From Pelagicoccus albus (GTDB lineage Bacteria > Verrucomicrobiota > Verrucomicrobiia > Opitutales > Opitutaceae), in the NCBI RefSeq assembly GCF_014230145.1, contig NZ_JACHVC010000001.1, positions 62,001-126,000 of the forward strand: 64,000 nt of DNA. Reading direction: 5' to 3'. Under the pieces are notes generated by a model. That model ran no database searches and was not told where the DNA came from. It saw only the letters and a list, made by a program, of their open reading frames with translations. This document shows positions 10,559-19,813 of this stretch, piece after piece (the first letter of the stretch is position 1; each line of letters starts with the position of its first letter). The translations under genes were made by a program, and so were the position numbers.

Positions 10559-11695
10559 TTAGCCTTCTTCGCGGGCGATCGGGTGGGAGAATTCCGCGGT
10601 TACACCAGGACCATCTACATTCGGTTTGATATAGATTTCGCCGCCCAAAGTCCGAATGGCGTGGCGGGCAACTGTGAGTCCCATTCCCACTCCGACTGTG
10701 TTTTTGGTGCTGATGAAAGGTTCGAACATGTTCTCCTCGATCTCAGGATCGAGTCCTGCACCCCGGTCGATGACTTTGAATTCGATCTCCTCCCCAGCTT
10801 TCGAGATATCGAGGGTGATGGGACGCCCGCCAGCATGCTCGGTGCCGTAGCTTTCCCACGCATTGATTATCAATTTGGAGAGGGCGTCTTCGAAGGCTTC
10901 GATGTTGGTCTGGATATAAAGGTCCGGATGATCGTTATTGATATCCACTCCGTAGTCGCGGTTGGTATCTTCCTTGGCCCGTCTGAGGCTGCCGCTTATC
11001 AATCGCTCCAAAGACATCTCATGCAAAGGCAGTCGAGTGGTGAACGCCACGGTGCTCAATTGCTTGATGATTCCCACAATTCTGTTGGATGCCGATTCGA
11101 CGCGGGCGATGTTTTTAAGAACCTTGTCTGGATCCTTGTAGTTCACCTTTGCGAGCTCGAGATAACCCATCACAACGCCAAGGAGGTTGTTCAAATTGTG
11201 GGCGATCCCTTGAGTCAGAGCACCAATCGCAGCAGACCTTCTCGATTCGCCCAGACGCCTTGTCAGTTCGATATTCGCCTTGTTGATCGCGAGATAGCTT
11301 AGCTGAGTCCTGACGCGAGCGATGGTTTCGTCGAGGTCGATTGGTTTGGTGATGTAGTCGACCGCTCCGGCTTCCAAACCTTCGAGCTTGCCCTTCTTCG
11401 AATTGTGCGCGGTTACAAAAATGACTGGAATTGCGTTGGTACGTTTATCCTCTCGCAGCTTCGCGCAGACCGCGAATCCGTCCATACCAGGCATCATGAC
11501 GTCCAGCAGTATCAAGTCTGGCCGTTCGTTTTGAGCTACTTCCAAGCAGGATTCGCCGTTTGTGGCGGTTAACACTGTGATGCCATCCCATTCAAGCTTG
11601 CGTTGCAGCAACTGGATATTGATCGGCTCGTCGTCTACTACGAGCACGGTACGCTTAGCTTGAGGGAGGACTTGAGTTGGAGGAAATTCGCTCAT
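10559..11695 (-). CDS. Receiver-histidine kinase hybrid (REC-HisKA-HATPase), cytoplasmic
   Basis: 378 residues, no membrane segment. An N-terminal receiver domain (residues 16-130) has the acidic pair in VVDDE, phosphoacceptor Asp65 in LLDVMMPGMDGF, and Lys117 in ITKPID. The kinase part has H-box His166 (GIAHNLNN), an N-box (IINAWES) and G-boxes (DRGAGLD, GVGMGLTVARHA). It should be a competent soluble kinase whose activity is set by phosphorylation of its own receiver. No cognate regulator is adjacent. It is the last gene of a leftward group with folD, an exported protein and rluB. Confidence 0.92.
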   Translation of the reverse strand: MSEFPPTQVLPQAKRTVLVVDDEPINIQLLQRKLEWDGITVLTATNGESCLEVAQNERPDLILLDVMMPGMDGFAVCAKLREDKRTNAIPVIFVTAHNSKKGKLEGLEAGAVDYITKPIDLDETIARVRTQLSYLAINKANIELTRRLGESRRSAAIGALTQGIAHNLNNLLGVVMGYLELAKVNYKDPDKVLKNIARVESASNRIVGIIKQLSTVAFTTRLPLHEMSLERLISGSLRRAKEDTNRDYGVDINNDHPDLYIQTNIEAFEDALSKLIINAWESYGTEHAGGRPITLDISKAGEEIEFKVIDRGAGLDPEIEENMFEPFISTKNTVGVGMGLTVARHAIRTLGGEIYIKPNVDGPGVTAEFSHPIAREEG

Positions 11696-11728
11696 TCAGA
11701 AAGCAGTGAAGCGTTTCAGGTACGGTAT

Positions 11729-12604
11729 CTATGAAGCTGACTGAATATCGTACGCTTTGAAAGTGTTTTTCATCAGCATTGCGACAGTCATGGGGCCGAC
11801 GCCGCCTGGAACAGGCGTGATACGGGAAGCCTTCTCTTTTACCGCTTCGAAATCCACGTCTCCAACGAGGCGGTAACCTGATTTCTTGGAGCTGTCTTCG
11901 ACTCGGTTTATGCCCACATCGATGACGACGGCTCCTTCTTTGACCATGTCTGCGGTCACGAAATTAGCTCGGCCTATGGCTGCGACTACTACGTCTCCAG
12001 CTCTGACAACCTCGGGCAAGTTCTTGGTGCGGGAGTGGCAAACCGTGACCGTGGCATTGGCGTGTGGGCCTTTTTGCATGGCAAGTAGGGCGAAGGTTTT
12101 GCCGACGATTAGGCTCCGTCCAATTACGACGACATGCTTGCCTTCGAGACTGATGCCTTCGCGTTGGCAGATTTCAATGATTCCTGCAGGCGTGCATGAA
12201 GCGAATCCGGCAGGATCCTCTTGCACGACTCGACCCGCGTTTTGCACGTGAAACCCGTCTACGTCTTTGTTTGGGTCTATTCGGTTGAAGGCCGACTGCT
12301 CGTCGAGGTGGGAGGGAAGGGGAGACTGTATCAGAATCCCGTGTACGGACTTGTCCGCGTTTAGTTCGTCCACTTTGGCGAAGAGCTCGTCCTGAGTGAT
12401 CGACTCGGACATTTCGAAAAGCAAAGGAGTGATTCCGATCTTCTCCGCGGTGCGGTTTTTTTGGCGAACGTATGAAACAGAAGCGGGATCCTCGCCCACG
12501 CGAATAAAGGCGATGCACGGTTTGGGGCCTTCGAGCTTGGCTACGCTCTCTGTAAGTTCGGCGACGATGTCGCTGGAGATTTTCTTGCCGTCGATGAGTT
12601 GCAT
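11729..12604 (-). CDS. folD: FolD, methylenetetrahydrofolate dehydrogenase / cyclohydrolase
   Basis: 291 residues, normal for FolD. It interconverts 5,10-methylene-THF, methenyl-THF and 10-formyl-THF with NADP. Visible signatures: Tyr45 and catalytic Lys49 in YVRQK, the QSPLPSHLD and [12 protein letters not shown] segments, [14 protein letters not shown] of the dinucleotide-binding fold, and the C-terminal [18 protein letters not shown]. It links one-carbon metabolism to glyA, further right in the window. Confidence 0.97.
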   Translation of the reverse strand: MQLIDGKKISSDIVAELTESVAKLEGPKPCIAFIRVGEDPASVSYVRQKNRTAEKIGITPLLFEMSESITQDELFAKVDELNADKSVHGILIQSPLPSHLDEQSAFNRIDPNKDVDGFHVQNAGRVVQEDPAGFASCTPAGIIEICQREGISLEGKHVVVIGRSLIVGKTFALLAMQKGPHANATVTVCHSRTKNLPEVVRAGDVVVAAIGRANFVTADMVKEGAVVIDVGINRVEDSSKKSGYRLVGDVDFEAVKEKASRITPVPGGVGPMTVAMLMKNTFKAYDIQSAS

Positions 12605-12637
12605 TTTCGGAAAATGGCTAGGGAGTGGAAAAAGGGG

Positions 12638-13372
12638 TTAGTTCGATCTCTTTATGGAGTTTGCTAGGATGATCACGTCCGAACCATCTTCGACCTGTCC
12701 AAGGAAACCGGATACGCGAACGGGTTGAGAGAGGAGTTCGTCTATTCTGACCCGATCCGGAACTTTTGTCGCGTCGATAAAGGCCAAGGTCTTTCCGTTG
12801 TCGGTTGTTAGCTTGTAGGATGCACCGGTTCTCTTCTTTCCGATTAGTCCTGTCTTTACCAATCGACCCGCCATTTCAGTGGGAGTCTGCTGGACTGCTG
12901 CCTCTGTGGCGTCGCCTGTCGATTGACTCGAGTCTGGCAGACTGGTCACGATACTTCCCGCATCGATCGAAGTGTTTTGAATGTAGCCGAGCACGATGGT
13001 TTCGAGCTGCAGCTTGCAGAACCAGGTGTTGACGCTGAGAATGTCGGCCTTGTCCTTCTCGGTGGCGATCGCGAGGGAAGGGGAGTTCTTATCGGGAGAG
13101 AGGTAGTAGAGACTGCCCGGTTTGGGGCTTAGGTCCTTGCTGATGTCATTGTTGTCCAAATACACTTGGAACACCCCGCGGTAGTAGATTGGCTGCCAGC
13201 CGCTCACTGGCTCAACCCCCTGAGGCCATTCTGCTGGAACCGCGAGAGAAATGGCTTCCAGGCTTCCGATTTGAGGTGTTTCGGCATCGGGATCCAAATG
13301 GATGGCGATGGGTTTGGCGGTAGCCGCCAATGTAGCCGAGACGGCAAAGAGAAGTGCAATGAGTCGCTTCAT
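12638..13372 (-). CDS. Exported protein of unknown function
   Basis: 244 residues. A clear signal peptide (MKRLIALLFAVSATLAATA, cleavage near residue 19) predicts export. The rest is a mixed beta-rich sequence; residues ~160-240 look like an OB-fold-like strand pattern (GRLVKTG ... VRVSGFLGQV ... DVIILANSIK). No catalytic motif is visible. It sits 21 bases after rluB and 33 bases before folD in a leftward group, with no functional hint from either. Confidence 0.8.
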   Translation of the reverse strand: MKRLIALLFAVSATLAATAKPIAIHLDPDAETPQIGSLEAISLAVPAEWPQGVEPVSGWQPIYYRGVFQVYLDNNDISKDLSPKPGSLYYLSPDKNSPSLAIATEKDKADILSVNTWFCKLQLETIVLGYIQNTSIDAGSIVTSLPDSSQSTGDATEAAVQQTPTEMAGRLVKTGLIGKKRTGASYKLTTDNGKTLAFIDATKVPDRVRIDELLSQPVRVSGFLGQVEDGSDVIILANSIKRSN

Positions 13373-13393
13373 TTTGATCGGTTGTTAAGAGGC

Positions 13394-14146
13394 TTAAAGA
13401 TTTGTGTCTGCTTTGAATAGCAGGCTGATTTCGCGTGAGGTCAATGCGATGCCGGCACCTTTGGGCATCCCTTTGATACTGTATCGACCGATTTGGTACC
13501 GTTTCAGTTTTTTCACGTCGTAATGGAGGGCTTGGAAAAGGCGTCTGATTTCACGTTTCTTTCCATGGTGCATTGCGACATCCAATTCGGTCGCTTGCTC
13601 CTTGTTTTTGTCCCCGGCGAAGACTGCTTTCTCGACCTTCAGCTTCTCGCCTTCCACGGTAACCCCACGGGTTAGTTTATACAGCTTGGCTCTGGGGAAG
13701 GGCTGTTTTAGGGAAACGTGGTAGCGCTTGGTGATGAGGTTGGACGGGTGCATCAAGCGGTTGGCCAGATCGCCGTCGTTAGTCAAAATGAGAAGGCCTT
13801 CGCTGTCTTTGTCCAAGCGGCCGGCGCAAAAAAGCCGTTCCCCTTGAAAGTCTTTGGGCAGCAGATCGAACACGGTCCTTTCGTTGTGCGGATCGTCGTT
13901 GCTGCAGATGAAGCCCTTCGGCTTGTTCATCGCGATCACGAGCTGCGTCTTTTGAACTGGTACTTTGACTCTGCGGCCGTTGAGTCGGACATCGTCGACG
14001 CCGGGTTGCACTTTGGAGCCCAGCTCTGCGGTTTTACCATTTATGGTGACTTCGCCATTTTTTATATACTCTTCCGCCACGCGGCGTGAGCAAAGTCCGG
14101 CATCGGCGAGTAGTTTTTGAGTTCTGATCAGCTGTGGCGAGTCCAT
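13394..14146 (-). CDS. rluB: RluB/RsuA-family 23S rRNA pseudouridine synthase
   Basis: 250 residues. An N-terminal S4 RNA-binding domain (residues 8-60, KLLADAGLCSRRVAEEYI) precedes the pseudouridine synthase domain. The catalytic Asp112 is in AGRLDKDSEGLLILTNDG. The QP-F...YKLTRGV and GKKREIRRLFQALH segments are typical of the RsuA/RluB/RluE/RluF group. RluB modifies helix 69-region uridines of 23S rRNA in E. coli; the exact target here is inferred only from the family. First gene of a leftward group; divergent from fabG. Confidence 0.92.
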   Translation of the reverse strand: MDSPQLIRTQKLLADAGLCSRRVAEEYIKNGEVTINGKTAELGSKVQPGVDDVRLNGRRVKVPVQKTQLVIAMNKPKGFICSNDDPHNERTVFDLLPKDFQGERLFCAGRLDKDSEGLLILTNDGDLANRLMHPSNLITKRYHVSLKQPFPRAKLYKLTRGVTVEGEKLKVEKAVFAGDKNKEQATELDVAMHHGKKREIRRLFQALHYDVKKLKRYQIGRYSIKGMPKGAGIALTSREISLLFKADTNL

Positions 14147-14321
14147 TGGAAAAAGGGTCGAATCGTGCAGGGGAAAGTTTCGGTGGCAATGTTTCTTATC
14201 CCAGCAGGGACGCTTTCGCTAAAACTTTCGTTGCCAAGAGCGAAGCGAGCCCTACTTCTACTCTCCCTTGATTGAGCGAAACCCTGACGGGATCGCCACA
14301 AATCCGCAACCCTTCCCAATC

Positions 14322-15068
14322 ATGAATCTTACTTTCGACAATAAAGTTGCCCTTGTAACTGGAGCAGGCCGTGGCATCGGTCGCGAAATCGCCCTGACTT
14401 TGGCGAAGGAAGGCGTTACCGTCATCTGCGTTTCCCAATCCGAGTCTTCATGCGGCTCTGCGGCTGAAGAGATCAATGCCGCCGGCGGCAAGGCAGTAGC
14501 TCGTGCCGTGGATGTGGGCGACAAGGTAGCAGTGGCGAAAGCCTGCGAAGAGCTTCTCGCGGAATTCGGCAATATCGACATCCTCGTCAACAATGCCGGC
14601 ATTACTCGCGACAACCTGCTTTTCCGCATGTCCGAGGAAGATTGGGAAGACGTGATTTCGACCAATCTAAACAGTGTCTTTTATTGGGTGAAGGGCTTGG
14701 CTCGTCCGATGACCCGCAAGCGTTTTGGCCGCGTCATCAATATCACATCCGTATCCGGTATTATGGGCAACGCGGGCCAGACCAACTACTCCTCCGCCAA
14801 GGCAGGTATGATTGGGTTTACCAAGAGTCTAGCTCGTGAACTCGCCTCCCGCAGCGTGACGGTAAATGCGGTGGCTCCCGGTTTCATCAAGACGGACATG
14901 ACCTCCAAGCTGGCAGATGCGGCACTTGACATGATCCTACCCCAGATTCCTCTCAAGCGTATGGGTGAAGCTGCGGATATTGCCAACATGGTTACCTACC
15001 TAGCATCAGAGGAAGCTAATTATATCACGGGCCAAGTTTTTACCGTTGACGGCGGCATGGCGATGTGA
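14322..15068 (+). CDS. fabG: FabG, 3-oxoacyl-[ACP] reductase
   Basis: 248 residues from ATG 14322; an upstream in-frame start at 14268 would add 18 non-conserved residues. Short-chain dehydrogenase with the NADPH motif TGAGRGIG (residues 13-20), NNAG, and the catalytic triad Ser143, Tyr156, Lys160. It reduces 3-oxoacyl-ACP in fatty acid elongation. It is the first gene of a compact fabG-acpP-fabF cluster, which supports a fatty acid role over a generic dehydrogenase. Confidence 0.95.
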   Translation: MNLTFDNKVALVTGAGRGIGREIALTLAKEGVTVICVSQSESSCGSAAEEINAAGGKAVARAVDVGDKVAVAKACEELLAEFGNIDILVNNAGITRDNLLFRMSEEDWEDVISTNLNSVFYWVKGLARPMTRKRFGRVINITSVSGIMGNAGQTNYSSAKAGMIGFTKSLARELASRSVTVNAVAPGFIKTDMTSKLADAALDMILPQIPLKRMGEAADIANMVTYLASEEANYITGQVFTVDGGMAM

Positions 15069-15105
15069 TCCCTCGTGCTCTTTATAACTTATTTTTTGAC
15101 CGAAA

Positions 15106-15366
15106 ATGGCTGACGAAAAAACAATCGAACAACGGGTCTCCGAGATCATCGTAAACCAGCTCAACGTTAATGAAGAGCAGATCACTCCAGGCGCTTCTTT
15201 CCTTGATGACTTGGGTGCTGACTCACTCGATACAGTCGAGCTCATCATGGCCTTCGAAGAAGAGTTCAAGGATGAGATCAATGGTGAAATTCCAGAGTCC
15301 GACGCTGAAAAGCTTCAGACTGTTGGCGATGTGATCAGCTACATCAACGGTAAGGCAGGCGCCTAA
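15106..15366 (+). CDS. acpP: AcpP, acyl carrier protein
   Basis: 86 residues, acidic, with the 4'-phosphopantetheine attachment Ser40 in [11 protein letters not shown]. It carries growing acyl chains between the fatty acid synthase enzymes. It lies 37 bases after fabG and is followed by a strong hairpin terminator before fabF, which suggests that acpP is transcribed at a higher level than fabF. Confidence 0.97.
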   Translation: MADEKTIEQRVSEIIVNQLNVNEEQITPGASFLDDLGADSLDTVELIMAFEEEFKDEINGEIPESDAEKLQTVGDVISYINGKAGA

Positions 15367-15401
15367 GCGTTTACCTTCCGACTAACCCTATTTCGACAAG
15401 A

Positions 15402-15435
15402 GTCGCTTGGAAGTCTTTGCTTCAAGCGACTTTTT
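15402..15435 (+). terminator. Intrinsic terminator between acpP and fabF
   Basis: GTCGCTTG-GAAG, a TCTTTG loop, then CTTCAAGCGAC and five T: an eight-plus base-pair stem with a one-base bulge. It lies 35 bases after acpP and 22 bases before the fabF ATG. It would end or attenuate acpP transcripts, leaving fabF dependent on read-through or its own promoter. Confidence 0.8.
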
Positions 15436-15457
15436 CGTACAAGAAAAGCAGTACCCT

Positions 15458-16711
15458 ATGAGCGAATTGCCGGATAATCAAAGAATCGTTGTGACTGGGC
15501 TGGGAGCCATCACGCCTATCGGTCTCGACACCGAAAGCTTCTTCAATGGCCTGATGTCAGGCAAAAATGGTATCAGCCTTGTCGACGCCTTCGACACTTC
15601 GGCCTTTACCTGCAAAATCGGCGGACAGATTCGCGATTTCGATCCTACGGCAACTATGGATCCTAAGGAAGCGCGTCGCAACGACCGCTTCGTCCAGTTC
15701 GCCTTTGCTGCGGCCAAGGAAGCCGTTACGCAGTCCGGGCTCGATTTCGGTTCTGAAGATCCGGAGCGAATTGGAGTCTTCGTCGGATCCGGCATTGGCG
15801 GTATGGATACCATGGAGAAAAACTGCCAGAAGCTGCTCGAAAGCGGTCCTCGCAAGGTTTCCCCTTTCCTGATTCCCGCCCTGATCTCCAACATGGCTTC
15901 GGGTGTTTTGGCGATCGAATACGGAGCCATGGGGCCTAACTTCTCCATCGTGAGCGCTTGTGCTACGGGAGCTCACGCCATCGGCGAATCCGTCAAGACG
16001 ATCCGACTCGGCGAAGCAGACGTCATGATCTGCGGAGGCAGTGAAGCTACTATCACCGCGCTTTCCTATGCGGGCTTCTGCTCCATGAAGGCTATGTCGA
16101 CCAATAACGACGATCCAGAGCACGCCAGCCGTCCATTTGACGCGGGTCGCGATGGTTTCGTTATGGGCGAGGGTGCCGGTATTCTTGTTATCGAATCTTT
16201 GGAGCACGCCAAAAAGCGTGGGGCGAACATTATCTGCGAAATCGCCGGTTACGGCGCTTCCTGCGATGCGAACCACATCACCGCGCCGCATCCGGAAGGC
16301 AAGGGACTCATTTCCGCTATGAAACGCGCCCTGAAGTCCGCCAATCTCAACGCGGACCAGGTCGAGTACATCAACGCTCACGGCACGTCTACTCCCTACA
16401 ACGACAAGTTCGAAACTGCAGCGGTTAAAGGCCTCTTCGGCGACCATGCTAAGAAGCTGATGATCAGCTCCACCAAGTCTATGACCGGGCACTTGCTGGG
16501 AGCTGCAGGTGGTGTCGAATCCGTTGCCTGTGCCAAGATGCTGCAAGAGGGCAAAGTTGCCCCGACTATTAACCTTCAGAATCCTGACCCCGATTGCGAT
16601 TTGGACTATGTGCCCAACGAGGCCCGAGATGCCAAGCTTAGCGTCACCATGAGCAATAGCCTCGGATTCGGAGGACAAAACGCTTCCTTGATCTTTCGCG
16701 CTTTCGAATAG
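15458..16711 (+). CDS. fabF: FabF, 3-oxoacyl-[ACP] synthase II
   Basis: 417 residues from ATG 15458. A start at 15407 is in frame but its first codons fall inside the terminator hairpin. Thiolase-fold condensing enzyme: catalytic Cys168 in SIVSACATGAHA, and the two His in NAHGTST and TGHLLGAAGG. It condenses malonyl-ACP with acyl-ACP in elongation. Its position after acpP is the usual one. Confidence 0.96.
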   Translation: MSELPDNQRIVVTGLGAITPIGLDTESFFNGLMSGKNGISLVDAFDTSAFTCKIGGQIRDFDPTATMDPKEARRNDRFVQFAFAAAKEAVTQSGLDFGSEDPERIGVFVGSGIGGMDTMEKNCQKLLESGPRKVSPFLIPALISNMASGVLAIEYGAMGPNFSIVSACATGAHAIGESVKTIRLGEADVMICGGSEATITALSYAGFCSMKAMSTNNDDPEHASRPFDAGRDGFVMGEGAGILVIESLEHAKKRGANIICEIAGYGASCDANHITAPHPEGKGLISAMKRALKSANLNADQVEYINAHGTSTPYNDKFETAAVKGLFGDHAKKLMISSTKSMTGHLLGAAGGVESVACAKMLQEGKVAPTINLQNPDPDCDLDYVPNEARDAKLSVTMSNSLGFGGQNASLIFRAFE

Positions 16712-16741
16712 CCGAAGGCTCGTAAAACACCAAGTACCCAA

Positions 16742-17158
16742 ATGGAAAAGACATTCATTATCCTAAAGCCTGACTGCATGGAGAAAGGCCTCGCTGGCCA
16801 AGTGCTTTCGCGCTTCGAAAAAGAAGGCTTCGAGATCGTCGCTTGCAAGATGTCCAAGCTCGGCTCCGAGATCTTGCGCGAGCACTACGCTCACGTTGCC
16901 GACAAGCCATTCTTCCCTGAAATCGAGGAGTTCATGAGTTCGCGCACTGTGATCTTCGTAGCCTTGCAGGGTGAAAACGTGATCGCACGCGTTCGCGAGC
17001 TGCTCGGCCCGACGGACTCGACCAAGGCGCCAGCCGGCACGATTCGTGGCGATTTCGGCACCGACATGATGCGCAATGTCGTTCACGCATCAGATGGACC
17101 TGATACTGCGGCGGCAGAACTTAAGCGCTTCTTTTCGGACGAAGAGATTTACGCCTGA
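16742..17158 (+). CDS. ndk: Nucleoside diphosphate kinase
   Basis: 138 residues, normal length. It transfers the gamma phosphate of ATP to nucleoside diphosphates through the catalytic His115 in RNVVHASDG. The N-terminal TFIILKPDCMEKGL and the TIRGDFG segment are family signatures. It lies 30 bases after fabF and is followed by a strong terminator, so it is probably the last gene of this rightward group. Confidence 0.97.
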   Translation: MEKTFIILKPDCMEKGLAGQVLSRFEKEGFEIVACKMSKLGSEILREHYAHVADKPFFPEIEEFMSSRTVIFVALQGENVIARVRELLGPTDSTKAPAGTIRGDFGTDMMRNVVHASDGPDTAAAELKRFFSDEEIYA

Positions 17159-17187
17159 TTAGATTTAGAAGAGCATCCTTTTCATCG

Positions 17188-17218
17188 ACGCAGAGCTTTA
17201 ACACTCTGCGTTTTTTTT
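17188..17218 (+). terminator. Intrinsic terminator after ndk
   Basis: Perfect eight-base-pair stem ACGCAGAG / CTCTGCGT with an eight-base loop, followed by eight T. The remaining ~220 bases up to the next gene at 17440 should hold its promoter; I could not fix one. Confidence 0.9.
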
Positions 17219-17439
17219 GTCCCTCCGGCCTGATTTTTACCAAATTTCGGCCTCTTTGAAGGAGGTCCCTTAAATCAAACGCTAATGTTACCTATGGACC
17301 AGATCTAGGGTGATCTTGTTCTGAATCAGTGAAAACTCGAGTCGATCAATAGGGGAATACACTGGTCGAGTCCTGTGTGGCTCGCGATATCCTAACTCCG
17401 CGGAAATAGATCAACTTCCGGCTCAACCCAAAAGAAAGC

Positions 17440-18582
17440 ATGACTACCTCTATTGATTCCCCATCGACTCGTAAGCGTTCATCGGCTGTCAAGGTTCTGA
17501 TTGTTGACGATAGCATTCACGATTTCCGGTCTCTTTCCCTGATGATCGGCAACAACTCCGACAATGATTATGAATTCGAGTGGGCTCGAAATTCGGAGGA
17601 GGCAGAGTTGAAACTGCAGGACGGCGACTTCGAGATTGTGGCCATGGATTACAATCTAGGTTTGGAGGAAGGCTCAGAGGTGATCGGCCGCCTTTCGCCA
17701 CGATTCCCCGGTTCATCTTTCATACTTGTTACCGGGAATCAGGATCCAGAGGTCTACAAGCGGGGAATTCAGGCAGGTGCAGTTAATTTCGTTCAGAAAA
17801 ACAACGACAGCGGAGTTATTTTCGATCGCATGGCCCAGTACGCTTTGGAGCGGAAGAAGGGAGAAACCTCGCTCAAGGTGGCAAACGCTTCGAAAGATTG
17901 GTTGATGTCTCTTCTGGAGACAGACTTGGCTAGTCCTCTATTCGCCCTTAATAAGCTACTTTCTTCAGCGGTCAAGGATGCGGATTACATGCCCAAGGAG
18001 ATGCTGGTCGAACTTATCGACACGGCTTACCAGTCCTCCTGTGAAGCCTTGATGGCGACCAAGCAAATGATGGAATGGGGTCGCAGCATCAAAGGAGCGG
18101 TAGCGCCGAAACTCAAAATGATCGATGTGGCGGCCGGTGTAGATAGCGCAGTGCGACTGCTAACTACGGTTGCAGACGAGAAGGGGGTCTACATTTCGCA
18201 GAGAGGCATTTACGACCTCAAAGCGTTCTCCGATGAGCGCGTGATCGGCACCGTAATGAGAAATCTGCTTTCGGCGGCTTTGATGTATTCCAGCGAGGAC
18301 AGTAAGATTTCGATTGTAGCCGAGAATCGGGGACCGAATTGTAGGATCGCTTTTCTAAGTGAAGGGCGAGGGATTGACAGCGGTGATTTTGCCTCTTTGT
18401 GCAACAGGGAATTTGCCGAGAATCATGTTTGGAAAGCAGAGGACCGGCAGGCGACTTGCGCTATCCAAGTCGCCAGTCACATGCTCGACTCGATCGGGGT
18501 TTCCTTGGAGCTGAAGAACGTTCAACGAACCAGCGTTTGCTTCAGCTTCGAGTTACCCAGCAAAGCGGCTATAGGGATTTAA
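17440..18582 (+). CDS. Receiver protein with degenerate histidine-kinase module
   Basis: 380 residues, soluble. The N-terminal receiver is intact (IVDDS, Asp70 in MDYNLGL, Lys120). The C-terminal part has kinase architecture, but the H-box position is Thr161 (TDLASPLFAL where HDLKSPL would be expected). The second N-box Asn is Ala (NLLSAALMYS) and the G-box is SEGRGID rather than DxGxGI. It is therefore probably a pseudokinase, perhaps a binding partner of the intact kinase encoded 82 bases downstream, which has the same domain order. Confidence 0.85.
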   Translation: MTTSIDSPSTRKRSSAVKVLIVDDSIHDFRSLSLMIGNNSDNDYEFEWARNSEEAELKLQDGDFEIVAMDYNLGLEEGSEVIGRLSPRFPGSSFILVTGNQDPEVYKRGIQAGAVNFVQKNNDSGVIFDRMAQYALERKKGETSLKVANASKDWLMSLLETDLASPLFALNKLLSSAVKDADYMPKEMLVELIDTAYQSSCEALMATKQMMEWGRSIKGAVAPKLKMIDVAAGVDSAVRLLTTVADEKGVYISQRGIYDLKAFSDERVIGTVMRNLLSAALMYSSEDSKISIVAENRGPNCRIAFLSEGRGIDSGDFASLCNREFAENHVWKAEDRQATCAIQVASHMLDSIGVSLELKNVQRTSVCFSFELPSKAAIGI

Positions 18583-18664
18583 CCTTAGTATCTCTGCAAA
18601 AATACTGAAAAATCGTCTCAGCTGCTTGAGGCTTTCCCATACCTGGCAACCTTTCGCTATCGAA

Positions 18665-19813
18665 ATGGAATTTCCCAGAACGATCCGGATTCTGCTGGTT
18701 GAAGATAACCCGTCTCATGCAGTTTTCTTCAAGGCGTCCTTAGGCAAGGCCTTTAAGCAAGCTCACGAGGTCGAGATTGCTGAGTGTCTGGTAGAGTGTT
18801 TCGCTAAGCTGGAGGCCTCACACTATGATTTAGTGGTTTTAGATCTAGGTTTGCCCGAGACTCAAGGACTCACGACAGTGACTTCTTTTTTCAAGGAGTG
18901 GGGAGGCGAGTATCCAGTAATCGTTTTGACTGCGTCCGCTGGAAACGGAATCGGCGAGAAGGCGCTTCGCTTGGGGGCCATGGACTTCTTGCCAAAAGGC
19001 GAGATTGGGGCAGACCAACTTGCCCGAGCAGTCCGTTATGGACTTGAACGATGGCGTCAGCGATTGGAGTTAGACGAGGCGCAGCGCAATTTGAAGAGCT
19101 TTGCCCATGTCGCTGCTCACGACCTCAAGTCGCCGGTGAAGTCGATCGCCCTCTATGCGGACATGCTGCGGAAAAATCCGAAAAACGGCAGCGAGGATAC
19201 GGAGGGAAGGGAGTATTTGGGCTATATAAGCGAGTTTGCCGACCAGGCTTTGAGCTTGGTGGATAGCTTGTTGCAGTTCAGTTTGCTAGGCGAAAAATCC
19301 GTCAGTTTGGAAACGGTCGACGTGAGGCAGGTCACCAGCAAAGCCATTTCGAGCTTAAAGGCAGTCGCGGTAGAGAACCAAGCGAAGATAGAGGTGGACG
19401 AATTGCCGGAAGCCAATGCGGACGAAGGCTTGCTGGCACATGTACTGCAAAACTTAATAGCGAACGCGATCAAATATCGCTCCGACGACCCGCCGGTAGT
19501 CAAGGTGACCGGAGTTCACCGAGGTGACCAGGTAGAGATTTCGGTTCAAGATAATGGCCGCGGAATAGACGAGCGCTTTTTTGGCCGGATATTCGAGCCT
19601 TTCAAACGTTTAGCCGGAAGGTTTGGGGAAGAGGGAGTCGGTTTAGGGCTCACTATTTGCCAGCGTGTGGTGGATGCTCATCACGGCCGAATTTGGGTCG
19701 AATCCGAATTGGGAGTCGGTTCTGTCTTCAAGTTTACTCTGCCAGCGAGCTCAGGGGAGGAATCCCGAGAGCTGAAGGAAGCGGAGGCTGCATCCGTTCG
19801 GAGTAACGCTTAA
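18665..19813 (+). CDS. Receiver-histidine kinase hybrid, intact
   Basis: 382 residues from ATG 18665 (an upstream TTG at 18626 is less likely). Receiver with EDN, Asp60 (VLDLGLPET) and Lys111. The kinase H-box is AHVAAHDLKSPVKS (His152), with N-box NLIANAIKY and G-boxes QDNGRGID and GVGLGLTICQRVV. No membrane segment. It follows the degenerate homologue at 17440. Its stop codon overlaps the convergent feoB stop by four bases, so no terminator separates them. Confidence 0.92.
   Translation: MEFPRTIRILLVEDNPSHAVFFKASLGKAFKQAHEVEIAECLVECFAKLEASHYDLVVLDLGLPETQGLTTVTSFFKEWGGEYPVIVLTASAGNGIGEKALRLGAMDFLPKGEIGADQLARAVRYGLERWRQRLELDEAQRNLKSFAHVAAHDLKSPVKSIALYADMLRKNPKNGSEDTEGREYLGYISEFADQALSLVDSLLQFSLLGEKSVSLETVDVRQVTSKAISSLKAVAVENQAKIEVDELPEANADEGLLAHVLQNLIANAIKYRSDDPPVVKVTGVHRGDQVEISVQDNGRGIDERFFGRIFEPFKRLAGRFGEEGVGLGLTICQRVVDAHHGRIWVESELGVGSVFKFTLPASSGEESRELKEAEAASVRSNA

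Noticed and set aside
14206-14252. Imperfect hairpin upstream of fabG as a regulatory RNA
   Set aside because: Pairing is interrupted and fits no known class; may be chance in a divergent promoter region.
15557-16741. 394-residue open frame on the minus strand
   Set aside because: Exact antisense of fabF, low-complexity composition, no family match; a mirror of fabF codon use.
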